A DNA stretch of 64,000 bases from an uncultured Mediterraneibacter sp. Lineage in GTDB: Bacteria > Bacillota > Clostridia > Lachnospirales > Lachnospiraceae. Below, one piece after another: positions 53,972-62,878 of this stretch. Position numbers and translations under genes: made by a program. The stretch is from positions 18,309-82,308 of the forward strand of contig CALWFV010000009.1 of the NCBI GenBank assembly GCA_944377745.1. Reading direction: 5' to 3'. The stretch's first letter is position 1; each line of letters opens with the position of its first letter. The notes under the pieces are model-generated. The model was not told where the DNA came from and did not search any database. It was given only the letters and a program-made list of their open reading frames with translations.

Positions 53972-54538
53972 TCAGACTTTTCCGATTCTTGCCTTCAATT
54001 TCGGCCCAACGACTGCCGCAAAGATGATCTTGACGGCATCCCCGGGTAGATAGGGGATCACGCCGGCGGTCAGTGCAGCAGCGGGCGTGAGATGCAGCTG
54101 CCAGGCTAGCCATAGGGTGCCAAATGCATAGCAGACGGCAAGACCGGATACCATCCCGGCAATGTCGGCCGGCCTTCTTTCCGGAAAACGTTCCATCAGA
54201 AATCCCTGGATCAGCGCCAAAAAAAGGAAACCGATCAGGTATCCGCCGGTGGGACCGGCAAGTTTTCCCAGGCCGCCGCCGAACCCGGAAAATACAGGAA
54301 GCCCGGTGGTACCCAGACAGAGATAGAGCAGAACGCTGACAGTGCCGGATTTCATTCCCAGCAGATAGACAGTGATATAGACGGCAAAATTTGTGAGGGA
54401 CAGAGGAACCGGACTGATGGGAACCGGTATGGAAAACGGACCAAGGATACAAAGGACTGCGGTCATAAGTCCGGTCAGTGTGAGGGTTCGTGTTCTGCTC
54501 TGTGCGGGGGATCCGGTTATAGTGGTTTTATCTGACAT
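53972..54538 (-). CDS. bioY: Biotin transporter S component BioY
   Basis: The protein is 188 residues with six membrane segments. The conserved parts are LTGLMTAVLCILGPFSIPVP, ISPVPLSLTNFAVYITVYLLG, and FSGFGGGLGKLAGPTGGYLIGF, the biotin-site loop. It is the substrate-binding subunit of an ECF importer; the energising EcfAAT module is not in the window. AGAAAGGAG precedes the start. Its promoter carries a BirA-type operator, so it is expected to be repressed by biotin. Confidence 0.95.
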   Translation of the reverse strand: MSDKTTITGSPAQSRTRTLTLTGLMTAVLCILGPFSIPVPISPVPLSLTNFAVYITVYLLGMKSGTVSVLLYLCLGTTGLPVFSGFGGGLGKLAGPTGGYLIGFLFLALIQGFLMERFPERRPADIAGMVSGLAVCYAFGTLWLAWQLHLTPAAALTAGVIPYLPGDAVKIIFAAVVGPKLKARIGKV

Positions 54539-54599
54539 TGTGGAATCTCCTTTCTGGTCTCAAAGCTGCTTTTATGGCTTGTCCGGATAATCTGTCAAC

Positions 54600-54652
54600 A
54601 GTATACAATGCGACATATCGATTGTCAACTTAAATGTAAGTCTGGTTTACAA
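54600..54652 (-). promoter_or_regulatory. bioY promoter with BirA-type operator
   Basis: On the minus strand TTGACA (complement of 54623-54628), 17-nt spacer and TATACT (complement of 54600-54605). The -35 lies inside the inverted repeat TTGTCAACT-N13-GGTTTACAA (54622-54652), which matches the form of BirA operators in Bacillota. Confidence 0.8.
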
Positions 54653-54755
54653 TTGAATGGTTTATTCATTTTTCATAAAAAAGTTATAAATACGTTTCCT
54701 GTGCCGTGTTATAATATCACCACGACAAAATGCAATTATTTCAGGGAGATCAGAA

Positions 54756-55592
54756 ATGTTTGGATATGTAACCATATGTGAGCCGGAACTGAAGGTAAAG
54801 GATCTGAAAAAATACAGGGCATATTACTGCGGATTGTGCCGCATTCTTAAGGAGGACTACGGTTTTATGGGGCAGATGACGCTGACCTACGATATGACAT
54901 TTGCTGGCATCCTTCTGTCGTCACTCTACGAAAGTCAGACAGAGACGAGAATGCACCGGTGCAAAGTACATCCGGTGAAAAAGCAGTTCATGCTCACGAA
55001 TGAGATCACATCCTATGCGGCGGCGATGAATGTACTTCTTGCCTATTATCATATGGAAGACGACTGGAACGATGAGCATAAGGTGAGCAGCCTTATGACC
55101 AAGAGTCTGATTTATCGAAAGGCGGAACGGATCAGTGAACAGTATCCTAGACAGAGTGGGGGGATAAGGAAGTGGCTCCGGGAGCTTGACGAATGTGAAA
55201 AGGAGGGGAGTACAGATATTGATCGCACTGCGGGATGTTTCGGGCATCTCATGGAGGAACTGTTTGTGTACAGGGAGGATATCTGGGAGAAAAACCTGCG
55301 TCGGATGGGGTTCTTTCTGGGGAAATTTATCTATCTTATGGACGCTTATGAAGATCTTCCGGAAGATATTGAGAAGGGCAGATATAATCCGTTAAAACAG
55401 CTTTATGAACAGGAAGATTATGAAGAAAGAATGCAGCAGATCCTCTGTATGATGATTGCGGAGAGCACGGCGGAGTTCGAACGTCTGCCCTGCCTTGTTG
55501 ATGTGGACATTTTGCGAAATATATTGTATGATGGTGTCTGGAGTCGATATAATAAGATACAGTTGAAGAAAAGTGAGGAACGAGGGAAATGA
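54756..55592 (+). CDS. DUF5685 protein with isoprenoid-synthase-like Asp motifs
   Basis: The protein is 278 residues, largely helical, recognised as DUF5685 (function unknown). Seen: a Cys cluster (Cys8, CGLC at 26-29, Cys69); a DDWNDE motif at residues 102-107; and [17 protein letters not shown] at 196-212. The spacing and wording of the last two resemble the DDxxDE and DxxED...GRxYxP motifs by which squalene/phytoene synthases bind diphosphate through Mg2+. Similar fold and activity are inferred, not shown. It is followed by a DnaJ-like gene (4-nt overlap) and a membrane protein, an arrangement that suggests one functional unit. The start follows GGGAGAT. Confidence 0.8.
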   Translation: MFGYVTICEPELKVKDLKKYRAYYCGLCRILKEDYGFMGQMTLTYDMTFAGILLSSLYESQTETRMHRCKVHPVKKQFMLTNEITSYAAAMNVLLAYYHMEDDWNDEHKVSSLMTKSLIYRKAERISEQYPRQSGGIRKWLRELDECEKEGSTDIDRTAGCFGHLMEELFVYREDIWEKNLRRMGFFLGKFIYLMDAYEDLPEDIEKGRYNPLKQLYEQEDYEERMQQILCMMIAESTAEFERLPCLVDVDILRNILYDGVWSRYNKIQLKKSEERGK

Positions 55593-56260
55593 CAAAGAAC
55601 CCATATGATGTGCTCGGCGTATCACCGAACGCGTCTGATGATGAGATAAAGAGGGCGTACCGCGATCTGACGCGGAAGTATCATCCGGATGCCAATGTGA
55701 ACAATCCCCTGGCTGATCTGGCGGAGGAAAAGTTCAAGGAGGTACAGGAAGCGTACGATACGATCATGCATGAAAGGGCTGCCGGCGGCAGCTCAGGAGG
55801 ATATTCCTCCGGCAGTTCGACAACTTCAGGAAACTATTCTTATGGGGGAGCTTCTTACGGGGGAGGTTATTCGAATGCTCAGATGGATCCGAGACTGCAG
55901 GCAGCAGCCAACTATATCAACAGCCGGCGTTACCGGGAAGCGCTGAACACTCTGGATCAGGTACCGGAACGTTCGGCTTTGTGGTATTACTTAAGCGGCT
56001 GCGCCAATGCGGGAATCGGGAACAACATTCTGGCCCGGGATCACGCGGCACAGGCTGTGAATATGGAACCAAACAATATGCAGTACAGACAGCTTCTGAA
56101 TCAGTTGGATTTCAGCAGCAGAAGATATCAGAGCAGTCCCTATGGCGGGGGCTACGGTCCGGGCGGTTCTTCCTGCGGAACCGGAAACATGTGCTGTGAT
56201 CTTATGATTGCTGATCAGTTGTGTGAGTGTATGGGAGGAGATCTGTGTTCATGCATATAA
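55589..56260 (+). CDS. DnaJ-domain protein with Gly/Tyr linker and Cys-rich tail
   Basis: The protein is 223 residues. The J domain (1-65) has the HPD motif at 32-34 ([11 protein letters not shown]), needed to stimulate Hsp70. A Gly/Ser/Tyr-rich linker (about 67-100) leads to a TPR-like helical part ([28 protein letters not shown]...). The end is Cys-rich (Cys at 198, 204-205, 214, 216, 221 and 223, e.g. [11 protein letters not shown]), which suggests metal binding. It is joined by ATGA overlap to the DUF5685 gene and overlaps the following membrane-protein gene. A J-protein recruiting DnaK to the DUF5685 protein is an inference. Confidence 0.9.
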   Translation: MTKNPYDVLGVSPNASDDEIKRAYRDLTRKYHPDANVNNPLADLAEEKFKEVQEAYDTIMHERAAGGSSGGYSSGSSTTSGNYSYGGASYGGGYSNAQMDPRLQAAANYINSRRYREALNTLDQVPERSALWYYLSGCANAGIGNNILARDHAAQAVNMEPNNMQYRQLLNQLDFSSRRYQSSPYGGGYGPGGSSCGTGNMCCDLMIADQLCECMGGDLCSCI

Positions 56261-56784
56261 AGGCGAAGACGATGGCATTCGGCGGCCTGCTCCTCGCGCT
56301 GGCTGTCGTGTGCATGGCTCTCGGGAGTATCATCGAGACCAGTACATTATTTCTTCTCGCAGCGGCCTCTTTTTTTGTCGGGATCGTGATCCGCGAGTTC
56401 GGACTGAGAGTTGGCGCTGCTTTTTATATTGCGGCGGTTTTGCTCGGAGGTATCACAGCCCCGAATAAATTTTATGTGCTTACTTTTGCAGCGATGGGGT
56501 TATATATCTGGGGAATCGAAGCAGTGTTCCGCTGGCTGGAAAAGCATCCGCTGATCGGAAACAGAAGGACTGTATTCTGGATTTCGAAATATGTGGTTTT
56601 TAATGTTATGTATATCCCGATCGTACTTATCTTCAGGGATATGCTGTTTTCACGGTCCATATCCGGAATGCTGGTGGCCGGAGCGATCATCGGCGGTCAG
56701 GCTGCACTCTTTATTTACGACCGGGCATATGAATATGTTCAGGTGCATGTGTGGGGCAGGATACGGGGAAGAGTGCTGTCATAA
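56251..56784 (+). CDS. Multispanning membrane protein, unknown
   Basis: The protein is 177 residues with five or six hydrophobic segments (e.g. [71 protein letters not shown]). The pattern and size are similar to small ECF S components or DUF2232-type proteins, but no diagnostic motif was found. The ATG at 56251 is chosen because GGGAGGAG lies 10 nt ahead; a GTG at 56227 is an alternative. It overlaps the DnaJ-like gene and ends the three-gene module. Confidence 0.75.
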   Translation: MHIKAKTMAFGGLLLALAVVCMALGSIIETSTLFLLAAASFFVGIVIREFGLRVGAAFYIAAVLLGGITAPNKFYVLTFAAMGLYIWGIEAVFRWLEKHPLIGNRRTVFWISKYVVFNVMYIPIVLIFRDMLFSRSISGMLVAGAIIGGQAALFIYDRAYEYVQVHVWGRIRGRVLS

Positions 56785-56800
56785 GTGTGTAAGAATAAAT

Positions 56801-56840
56801 AAGGTGCCGTGTACTTTGTCGGAAGTACACGGCACCTTTT
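56801..56840. repeat. GGTGCCGTGTAC palindromic repeat, copy 4
   Basis: AAGGTGCCGTGTACTT (56801-56816) pairs with AAGTACACGGCACCTT (56823-56838) and is followed by TT, so it also serves as a terminator for the membrane-protein gene. Confidence 0.88.
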
Positions 56841-57163
56841 CGTAATGTTTCGAAATTCGCACAAAAGGAAAGAGCCACATTGCTGCGGCTCAAAGGGGGA
56901 AAAAGTTTATGAAAAAGTGTTCTTCTTAAGAACAATTATAGTATAGAAAAAAGTTGTGTAAAAAGTGTGATCAAGTTTTGAATGGATTATGAACAAAACG
57001 GTAAAAAACTGTGAAAGGCGCTGCTTTTCCTCTTTCCATAAAGCAATAAAAGCAAACTCCTAGAAAATATATGCAATGTACCGCTGTCAGACCAGGTGTT
57101 AGAATAACTGCATGAGCTCATGGAATCCAATAAAATTTCAAAAGAAAAGAGGAAAAATGAAAA
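56841..57163 (+). other. Gene-free region upstream of the GPH symporter
   Basis: It contains a GAGCC/GGCTC hairpin (56871-56890), a short TTCTTAAGAA palindrome and long AT-rich stretches. No clear sigma-A promoter was found, which fits activation by the AraC-type regulator encoded at the end of this operon. Confidence 0.4.
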
Positions 57164-58636
57164 ATGGGTAATATGAAGTACAACCGCGCAAAAATCTGGC
57201 AGATTGCCCTGTTTGCGCTCAATATGATGTCCACAAATATGTATCTGTTCCTGATGTCATATGTATCTTATTATGCGACCGGACTTTTGGGAATGGCGAC
57301 AGTATTCGTATCTACTCTGGCAACTGCAATGAGGATATTTGATGGGATCACTGATCCGATCATAGGCTGGATGATGGATCATGTAAAAGGAAGATTCGGG
57401 AAATTCCGTCCGTTCCTTGTTATTGGAAATGCAGTGTTGATCCTGTCTATGATTCTGATGTATAAGACCACACATCTTGTTCCGGAAGTAATCCGTATCC
57501 CGTATTTTGTTCTGATCTATGCACTTTACATACTCGGATATACAATCCAGGGTACTGTTACAACAGCCGCTCAGACTCTTCTGACCAATGATCCGAAGCA
57601 GAGACCCCTGTATGGTGGATTTACGGGAGTGTACATGGTGTTCCTTCAGACAGGATTTTCCTATCTGATCGCGAATTATCTGGTACCGAAGTACGGCGAT
57701 ATGGGATACGGTTTTTTCAGTGAACTGATCGTATGGGTTATCATTATCGCTCTGATTATGATGGTGTGCGCCTTTATCGCCATTGCTCCGAAGGACAAGG
57801 CGGAGTATTATGATCAACTGACATCTCCGGAAGAAGAAAAAGCTACATTCAAAGATTATTGGGAAGTGCTGAAACATAACCGTGCGCTTCAGATGCTGAT
57901 CATATCGGAGTCAACTGATAAACTGGCAATGACGATCGCGTCAAATTCTATCGTAGGCGTTATGCTTTTCGGCATTATTATTGGAAACTACGAAGTTATG
58001 GGAAATCTTTCCGTGATCACGACAATCCCCAATCTGATCCTCCTGTTCCTTGGCATTATTGTGGCAAGAAAAGGCGGTCAGAAAAAGACATATGTACTGA
58101 GTACATGGGGATGTGTTATCATGCAGGTGTGCATGACACTGCTGTTTGTTTTCGGTGATCCGACAAAGATCAATCTGAAATCCCTCAGTTTTATGAATAT
58201 CGCATTTGTCGTCCTTTATCTGGCAGTCAACGGAATCCGTAATATCGGAAGCAATATGATGATCCCCATGATGGCGGACTGTACAGACTATGAACTTTAC
58301 CGCAGCGGGCGATATGTGCCGGGAATGGTCGCTACAGTATACTCCTTTGTGGACAAGCTGATATCATCCTTTGCAACAACAATCGTGGGAGTATTTGTTG
58401 CGGCGATCGGGTATGCGAGTACAACACCTCAGATTGGAGATGAGCTGACAACCGGTATCTTTATTGTAACAATGTTCCTTTACAATGGAATGCCTATCCT
58501 TGGATGGGTGGCGTCCATCATTGCGATGAAATTCTATCCTCTGGATGGAGCGAAGATGCAGGAGATCGAGGATCATATCGTGAAAGTAAGAGAGAAAAAT
58601 GCAGCATTAAATGCAGCGGGCGGAGAACAGAAATGA
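57164..58636 (+). CDS. GPH-family sodium/proton:sugar symporter
   Basis: The protein is 490 residues with 12 membrane segments. It is of the MelB/GPH type: MRIFDGITDPIIGWMMDHVKGRFGKFRPFLVIGN near the start, with the Asp pairs used for cation and sugar binding, and MMADCTDYELYRSGRYVPGMVATVYSFVDKL later on. It imports a glycoside for the enzyme encoded next. AGAGG lies 11 nt before the ATG. The gene overlaps the following glycosidase gene by 4 nt (ATGA). Confidence 0.92.
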   Translation: MGNMKYNRAKIWQIALFALNMMSTNMYLFLMSYVSYYATGLLGMATVFVSTLATAMRIFDGITDPIIGWMMDHVKGRFGKFRPFLVIGNAVLILSMILMYKTTHLVPEVIRIPYFVLIYALYILGYTIQGTVTTAAQTLLTNDPKQRPLYGGFTGVYMVFLQTGFSYLIANYLVPKYGDMGYGFFSELIVWVIIIALIMMVCAFIAIAPKDKAEYYDQLTSPEEEKATFKDYWEVLKHNRALQMLIISESTDKLAMTIASNSIVGVMLFGIIIGNYEVMGNLSVITTIPNLILLFLGIIVARKGGQKKTYVLSTWGCVIMQVCMTLLFVFGDPTKINLKSLSFMNIAFVVLYLAVNGIRNIGSNMMIPMMADCTDYELYRSGRYVPGMVATVYSFVDKLISSFATTIVGVFVAAIGYASTTPQIGDELTTGIFIVTMFLYNGMPILGWVASIIAMKFYPLDGAKMQEIEDHIVKVREKNAALNAAGGEQK

Positions 58637-61335
58637 GAGAAGAAAACAGGCATGTAATGCCCCTTTGGGGACCGTATTCAAAAAAATATATGGGTATATC
58701 ACGCATTATGGAAGAAAGCCTCATTGCCGGAAGCAGATTTGATCTGGTCGTATATCCGACCTATGCAAACAGCGCGGTACCGGTGCCGAACGTAACGGTT
58801 CCATCGGATTACCATCCATGGAAATGTGATACGGAAGGAAAATTTTTCCGATACCGGTATGAACTGCAGTGGAAAGATCAACTATATGCGGATGTGGATC
58901 TCTTTGAAGTAGATGAAGAAACATGGGGAATCCGCGTGGATTATCATAATAATACAAACAAGATCCAGAACTGTCTTTTGAATCTTTTCGCGGCGGTCGA
59001 ATATCCTCAATGCATGACATGTAAACCGGAACTCCCTGAAAAACGGGAGTTCTGGAAGGCTCTGGACTATCAGGAGTTCAGTTTTTCGGTTCCCCGGCCC
59101 TGGGAGAGTCTGTACTTTGACGGGATGAGGAAGGGGGAGCAGTTCCGACCGGATTTTACCGAAGGGATGGCTCTGGCAGAGACTTTTTATGCCATGATGT
59201 ACCGGAATCAGGGGACAAAGATGTTTGGTGGAAATGCCGGGGACAGACTGATATATGACAGAACATTGAATGATAGTTATCAGAATGCAGTGCTGACGAT
59301 ACGATACTCCACGTATCAGACAGACGAGGACGTGATATTTGACAGTAATTACGGACAGATTTGCTTTAAAGCGTGCAAGACTGCGGAAACAGTGACTGTG
59401 CCCCTGTCCTGCCTTGAAAAAGGAAAATTCCGTTTGGAAATGGTATCCAGAGGGACAGAAGAAAACGGGGTAATGTTTGACTGTCTGTGTATTACTGAAG
59501 CAGCAGATCAGGAAAAGATCCGGTTTAAAATGCACAAGAGAAATGTGATCCCGACCATTACTTATGAAGGCGAAAAGGTGAAATATGAATACCATTATGG
59601 TGAGAAGCCCATGTTCCTCGGGATACTGAACAAAAGGGTAAGGAGCAGAAAACTCTATTCAGGGTGTCTGGAAGATGCTCTGATCACCAGGCTTACAAAT
59701 CCGGACGAGACATATGATAACCTTACAAGGAGCTTCTCAGGGGCGTTTATGGAGAAACATTCTGACGAAGGGTTTTATCATACGAATGTAGTGGAGGCGA
59801 TTTTTTTGCCGGGGCAGAGTACGGCCGTCCAGTATGCCTATGTGAGTGCAAAAGACATGACACTGACAAAAAAAGAACTGGAAGATGTATGGAAGATAAA
59901 GTCAGGAACGGCAGAGGACGTCAGCCTGAATCCGGAGGGAAAAGAATATGAATTTTCTGCGAGGATGATGAAAACGGCGCTGTTTTCGAATGTAGTATAT
60001 CCCATATACAGACACGGGGATAATATCGTCCATTATACGCCGGGAAAACGATGGGACAGTCTGTATACCTGGGATTCCGGTTTTATCGGGCTGGGGCTTC
60101 TGGAATACTCAAAGAAGAGAGCAGAATACGTTCTTGATACATATCTGTCCGAAGAGGACAACCATGATTTTGCTTTCCTGGCTCACGGTTCACTGGTGCC
60201 TACACAGTTTTATCTCTGGAATGAAATGATGATGCGGTCATCTGCCGGGGAACGGGAGAAACTGAAAAAATATTATCCCATGTTGCAGCGTTATTATCGT
60301 TTTATGGCGGGAAAGTCAGAAGGATCTACAATGGCGCGGCTGAAAAGCGGTATGCTGACTGTCTATGATTATTTTTATAACGCAGGAGGCATGGACGATT
60401 ATCCACCCCAGGTGGCAATGCATCAGCGTCATCTTTCAGACAGGATGGCACCGGTGTGCAGCAGTGCACACTTTATCCGAATCGCAAAGATTATACGCAG
60501 TATCGCGCTTTATTATGGGTATGACGAAGATGTGAAGGAATATGAGGAGGATATCCACAGAGTGTCAGAAGCGCTCCTAAAAAATGCCTGGGATGAAGAA
60601 AGCGGATATTTTGGTTATGTTCTCCATGATCCTGAAGGTATGGAAACAGAAATATTCCGTACTCCGTCAGGTGAAAATTATAACCGGGGTGTGGACGGCG
60701 TGACGCCGTTGATCACTGGAGTATGCAGTGAAAAGCAGGAGGAAAGGATGCTGGCTCATCTTAAATCCGAAAAGGAACTGTGGACGAATGTGGGAATCTC
60801 CAGTGTAGACCAGAGTGTATCCTATTACCGGGACAACGGCTACTGGAATGGTGCTGTCTGGTTCCCTTATCAGTATCTTATCTGGAAATCAATGCTGGAT
60901 ATCGGGGATACAGAGTTTGCCTGCAAAATCGCGCAGACTGCGCTGTCAGCATGGAAACAGGAGACAGATTTCAGCTATAATACATTTGAAATGATACAGA
61001 TCGAGACAGGGAGAGGTGGATGGTTCCACCAGTTCAGCGGACTTTCCGCACCAATCTCTGTCTGGTACCATGCGTATTATAAACAGGGAACAGTGACGGC
61101 TGGATTCGATACATGGATCGAAAGCGTACAATATGATCAAGATCATACCGAGGCGCGTATAGAATATGAGATCAGGCAGCGCAGAGATAACTGTATTCTT
61201 GTTGTGATGGACTCTGCTTTTGAATATAATATAGAAATAAACGGAAAACCCGCCAAGTGGACAGAACATGTAAAGGGTGCTTTTGAAATCCGGCTCGCGC
61301 CGGAAAAGGGAGAGGTTGTAGTCAGGAGAAAATGA
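58633..61335 (+). CDS. Six-hairpin (alpha/alpha)6 glycosidase
   Basis: The protein is 900 residues with no signal peptide, so it is cytosolic. The first half is beta-rich (substrate and domain scaffold). The C-terminal half is an (alpha/alpha)6 barrel related to trehalase/GH63/MGH1-like enzymes: TPGKRWDSLYTWDSGFIGLGLLEY, MDDYPPQVAMHQ, TPLITGVCSEKQEERMLAHL and RDNGYWNGAVWFPYQYLIW. The Trp-Asp and Gly-Tyr-Trp-Asn-Gly stretches line the active site in the family. The start at 58633 overlaps the symporter stop (ATGA); an ORF from 58504 lies within the symporter gene and is rejected. The substrate is unknown and is presumably what the symporter imports. Confidence 0.87.
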   Translation: MREENRHVMPLWGPYSKKYMGISRIMEESLIAGSRFDLVVYPTYANSAVPVPNVTVPSDYHPWKCDTEGKFFRYRYELQWKDQLYADVDLFEVDEETWGIRVDYHNNTNKIQNCLLNLFAAVEYPQCMTCKPELPEKREFWKALDYQEFSFSVPRPWESLYFDGMRKGEQFRPDFTEGMALAETFYAMMYRNQGTKMFGGNAGDRLIYDRTLNDSYQNAVLTIRYSTYQTDEDVIFDSNYGQICFKACKTAETVTVPLSCLEKGKFRLEMVSRGTEENGVMFDCLCITEAADQEKIRFKMHKRNVIPTITYEGEKVKYEYHYGEKPMFLGILNKRVRSRKLYSGCLEDALITRLTNPDETYDNLTRSFSGAFMEKHSDEGFYHTNVVEAIFLPGQSTAVQYAYVSAKDMTLTKKELEDVWKIKSGTAEDVSLNPEGKEYEFSARMMKTALFSNVVYPIYRHGDNIVHYTPGKRWDSLYTWDSGFIGLGLLEYSKKRAEYVLDTYLSEEDNHDFAFLAHGSLVPTQFYLWNEMMMRSSAGEREKLKKYYPMLQRYYRFMAGKSEGSTMARLKSGMLTVYDYFYNAGGMDDYPPQVAMHQRHLSDRMAPVCSSAHFIRIAKIIRSIALYYGYDEDVKEYEEDIHRVSEALLKNAWDEESGYFGYVLHDPEGMETEIFRTPSGENYNRGVDGVTPLITGVCSEKQEERMLAHLKSEKELWTNVGISSVDQSVSYYRDNGYWNGAVWFPYQYLIWKSMLDIGDTEFACKIAQTALSAWKQETDFSYNTFEMIQIETGRGGWFHQFSGLSAPISVWYHAYYKQGTVTAGFDTWIESVQYDQDHTEARIEYEIRQRRDNCILVVMDSAFEYNIEINGKPAKWTEHVKGAFEIRLAPEKGEVVVRRK

Positions 61336-62210
61336 ACAGCTGTTATGACGAATATACCGGTTTTCAGCCTATGTTGAGTTCAAGTATGGAGATTCATCTG
61401 TACAGGAATAAAGATTTGGGGCCTCAGGAGGAACATTTCCATGATTTTTATGAGATGTTCTTTCTGGTTGAAGGTAAAGTGACTTTTTTGATCGATGAAA
61501 AAGAGTATGCGATGAACAGGGAAGACGTTTTGCTTTTGCCTCCCGGTATCTTCCACAGGGAGATACCGGGAACGGGGTATTATGAGCGGGTTCTGCTCCG
61601 GCTGAATCCTTGGTATCTGAACCGGCTTTCAACACGGAAGACCAATCTGGCAAGCTGCTTCGTGTTTTCGGAGGAAAGAGGGTATCTTCTGAAGGCGGAA
61701 CCTTTGGAACGGGATCGCATTCGCTCGGTGCTGTATGTAATCCTGAGAGAGACAAAAGGAAGCGATTTTGGAAAAGATATCCTGATTGAGTCGGAACTGA
61801 AGCGGCTGCTTATCCTCCTGAACCGGTGTCGATCCCTGAATATCCCGGCAGAGAAAGCTGACTCGCAGGAGGGAGGGAAAAATCTACAGGAGATTCTGAG
61901 ATATATCAATCAGCACTATACAGAAAATATCACTCTGGATCAGCTTTGCGAGAAGTTTTATATCAGTAAATTTTATCTTTCCAGAAGTTTTGAGCGGCTG
62001 ACAGGACAGAGTATTTATCAGTACATTCTTGAAAAGAGGATGATTATGGCGCGTCAGTTACTTCTGTTCGGTGAGAGACCTACAGAAATTTACACGCTTT
62101 GCGGTTTTACGAATTACAGCAATTTTTATCGGGCATTTAAGAAGTATTATGGAATGTCACCCAGCTGTTTTTTGAAAAATATCACCAGTATGGAGCAGAT
62201 GACATGGTAA
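61332..62210 (+). CDS. AraC-family regulator with cupin sensor
   Basis: The protein is 292 residues. An N-terminal cupin-like ligand domain (EEHFHDFYEMFFLVEGKVTFLIDEKEYAMNREDVLLLPPGIFH in parts) is followed by the C-terminal AraC domain with two helix-turn-helix units (NITLDQLCEKFYISKFYLSRSFERLTG; TEIYTLCGFTNYSNFYRAFKKYYG). It overlaps the glycosidase gene by 4 nt (ATGA). It probably activates the symporter-glycosidase operon from the region upstream of 57164, which lacks a good -35. Confidence 0.94.
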   Translation: MNSCYDEYTGFQPMLSSSMEIHLYRNKDLGPQEEHFHDFYEMFFLVEGKVTFLIDEKEYAMNREDVLLLPPGIFHREIPGTGYYERVLLRLNPWYLNRLSTRKTNLASCFVFSEERGYLLKAEPLERDRIRSVLYVILRETKGSDFGKDILIESELKRLLILLNRCRSLNIPAEKADSQEGGKNLQEILRYINQHYTENITLDQLCEKFYISKFYLSRSFERLTGQSIYQYILEKRMIMARQLLLFGERPTEIYTLCGFTNYSNFYRAFKKYYGMSPSCFLKNITSMEQMTW

Positions 62211-62355
62211 AAAGAGTGCTGTAATCAATAATGCAAAGTGCTTTAAAAAGAGCGTAATACACGGATTGAAGCACATTTGGATGTATTTGGAACCTGGTTT
62301 TACGACAACAAATAGATAAAATATAAATTTTAGATGAACTTTATAAAAGGAAAAG

Positions 62356-62402
62356 GTCTGATAAAGTGCTGAAGCGCGTGGCAAATTATCAGACTTTATT
62401 TT
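62356..62402 (+). terminator. Terminator of the symporter-glycosidase operon
   Basis: GTCTGATAA (62356-62364) pairs with TTATCAGAC (62386-62394), followed by TTTATTTTATTT. The 62211-62355 stretch shows no gene. Confidence 0.82.
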
Positions 62403-62505
62403 ATTTGCAGAGTGTTATAAACCAGGTGACGAGAAAAGTTGCTATACTAATGATATCTTCATTTTCGGGCTTTAAAGGTCTTTCAGGTTGTGGACGTGTT
62501 TTCTC

Positions 62506-62534
62506 TTGCTAAAACAAAATTGTCAGTATATAAT
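62506..62534 (+). promoter_or_regulatory. Promoter upstream of the small AT-rich ORF
   Basis: TTGCTA (62506-62511), 17-nt spacer, TATAAT (62529-62534), 65 nt before the ATG. Confidence 0.65.
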
Positions 62535-62598
62535 GTCAATAACAGGATAGAAGTCAGAAAAAAGAGGGTTATTTCTAAAAAGATGGGGGTAAAGGCAT

Positions 62599-62754
62599 AT
62601 GGGAAAAATAATTCGTTGGATACAAGCTGTTATTGCAGGTAATCATACATATGCACCAATGGCAGGAGTAGATATTAAAAAAAGTGCAGATAAATTGTTT
62701 GAAAAAGAGAACGATAAAGAAGATAAAAAATCTGAAAAGCCCTCTGAAAAGTAA
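62599..62754 (+). CDS. Small orphan peptide of 51 residues
   Basis: Seen: an ATG-started ORF with GGGGGT about 10 nt upstream and a good promoter. The peptide has an amphipathic, aromatic N-terminal half (MGKIIRWIQAVIAGNHTY, then APMAGVDIKKSADKLF) and a purely charged tail of Lys, Glu, Asp and Ser (EKENDKEDKKSEKPSEK). It has no Cys and no signal cleavage site. Codons are AT-rich (ATA, ATT, GCA, AAA), unlike the neighbouring genes, which suggests transfer or recent origin. The layout resembles precursor peptides such as AgrD-like ones, but no processing gene is nearby. Function unknown. Confidence 0.5.
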   Translation: MGKIIRWIQAVIAGNHTYAPMAGVDIKKSADKLFEKENDKEDKKSEKPSEK

Positions 62755-62827
62755 TTTTTCACATCAATACGAGGTGTGTTGAACCTTGGAAATTCAATAT
62801 TTCGCTGAAGAATTTCATAAAAAGCTA

Positions 62828-62856
62828 TTGAAATCCTGTGTATAACGAGTTATATT
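62828..62856 (+). promoter_or_regulatory. Promoter of the FMN riboswitch-ribU unit
   Basis: TTGAAA (62828-62833), 17-nt spacer, TATATT (62851-62856), about 23 nt ahead of the aptamer. Confidence 0.7.
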
Positions 62857-62878
62857 AGTATACGGAAAAAGTAATAAA

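Noticed and set aside
53403-54452. ORF of 349 codons on the minus strand
   Set aside because: It runs through the 3' end of tex, the terminator, the palindromic repeat and out of frame through bioY.
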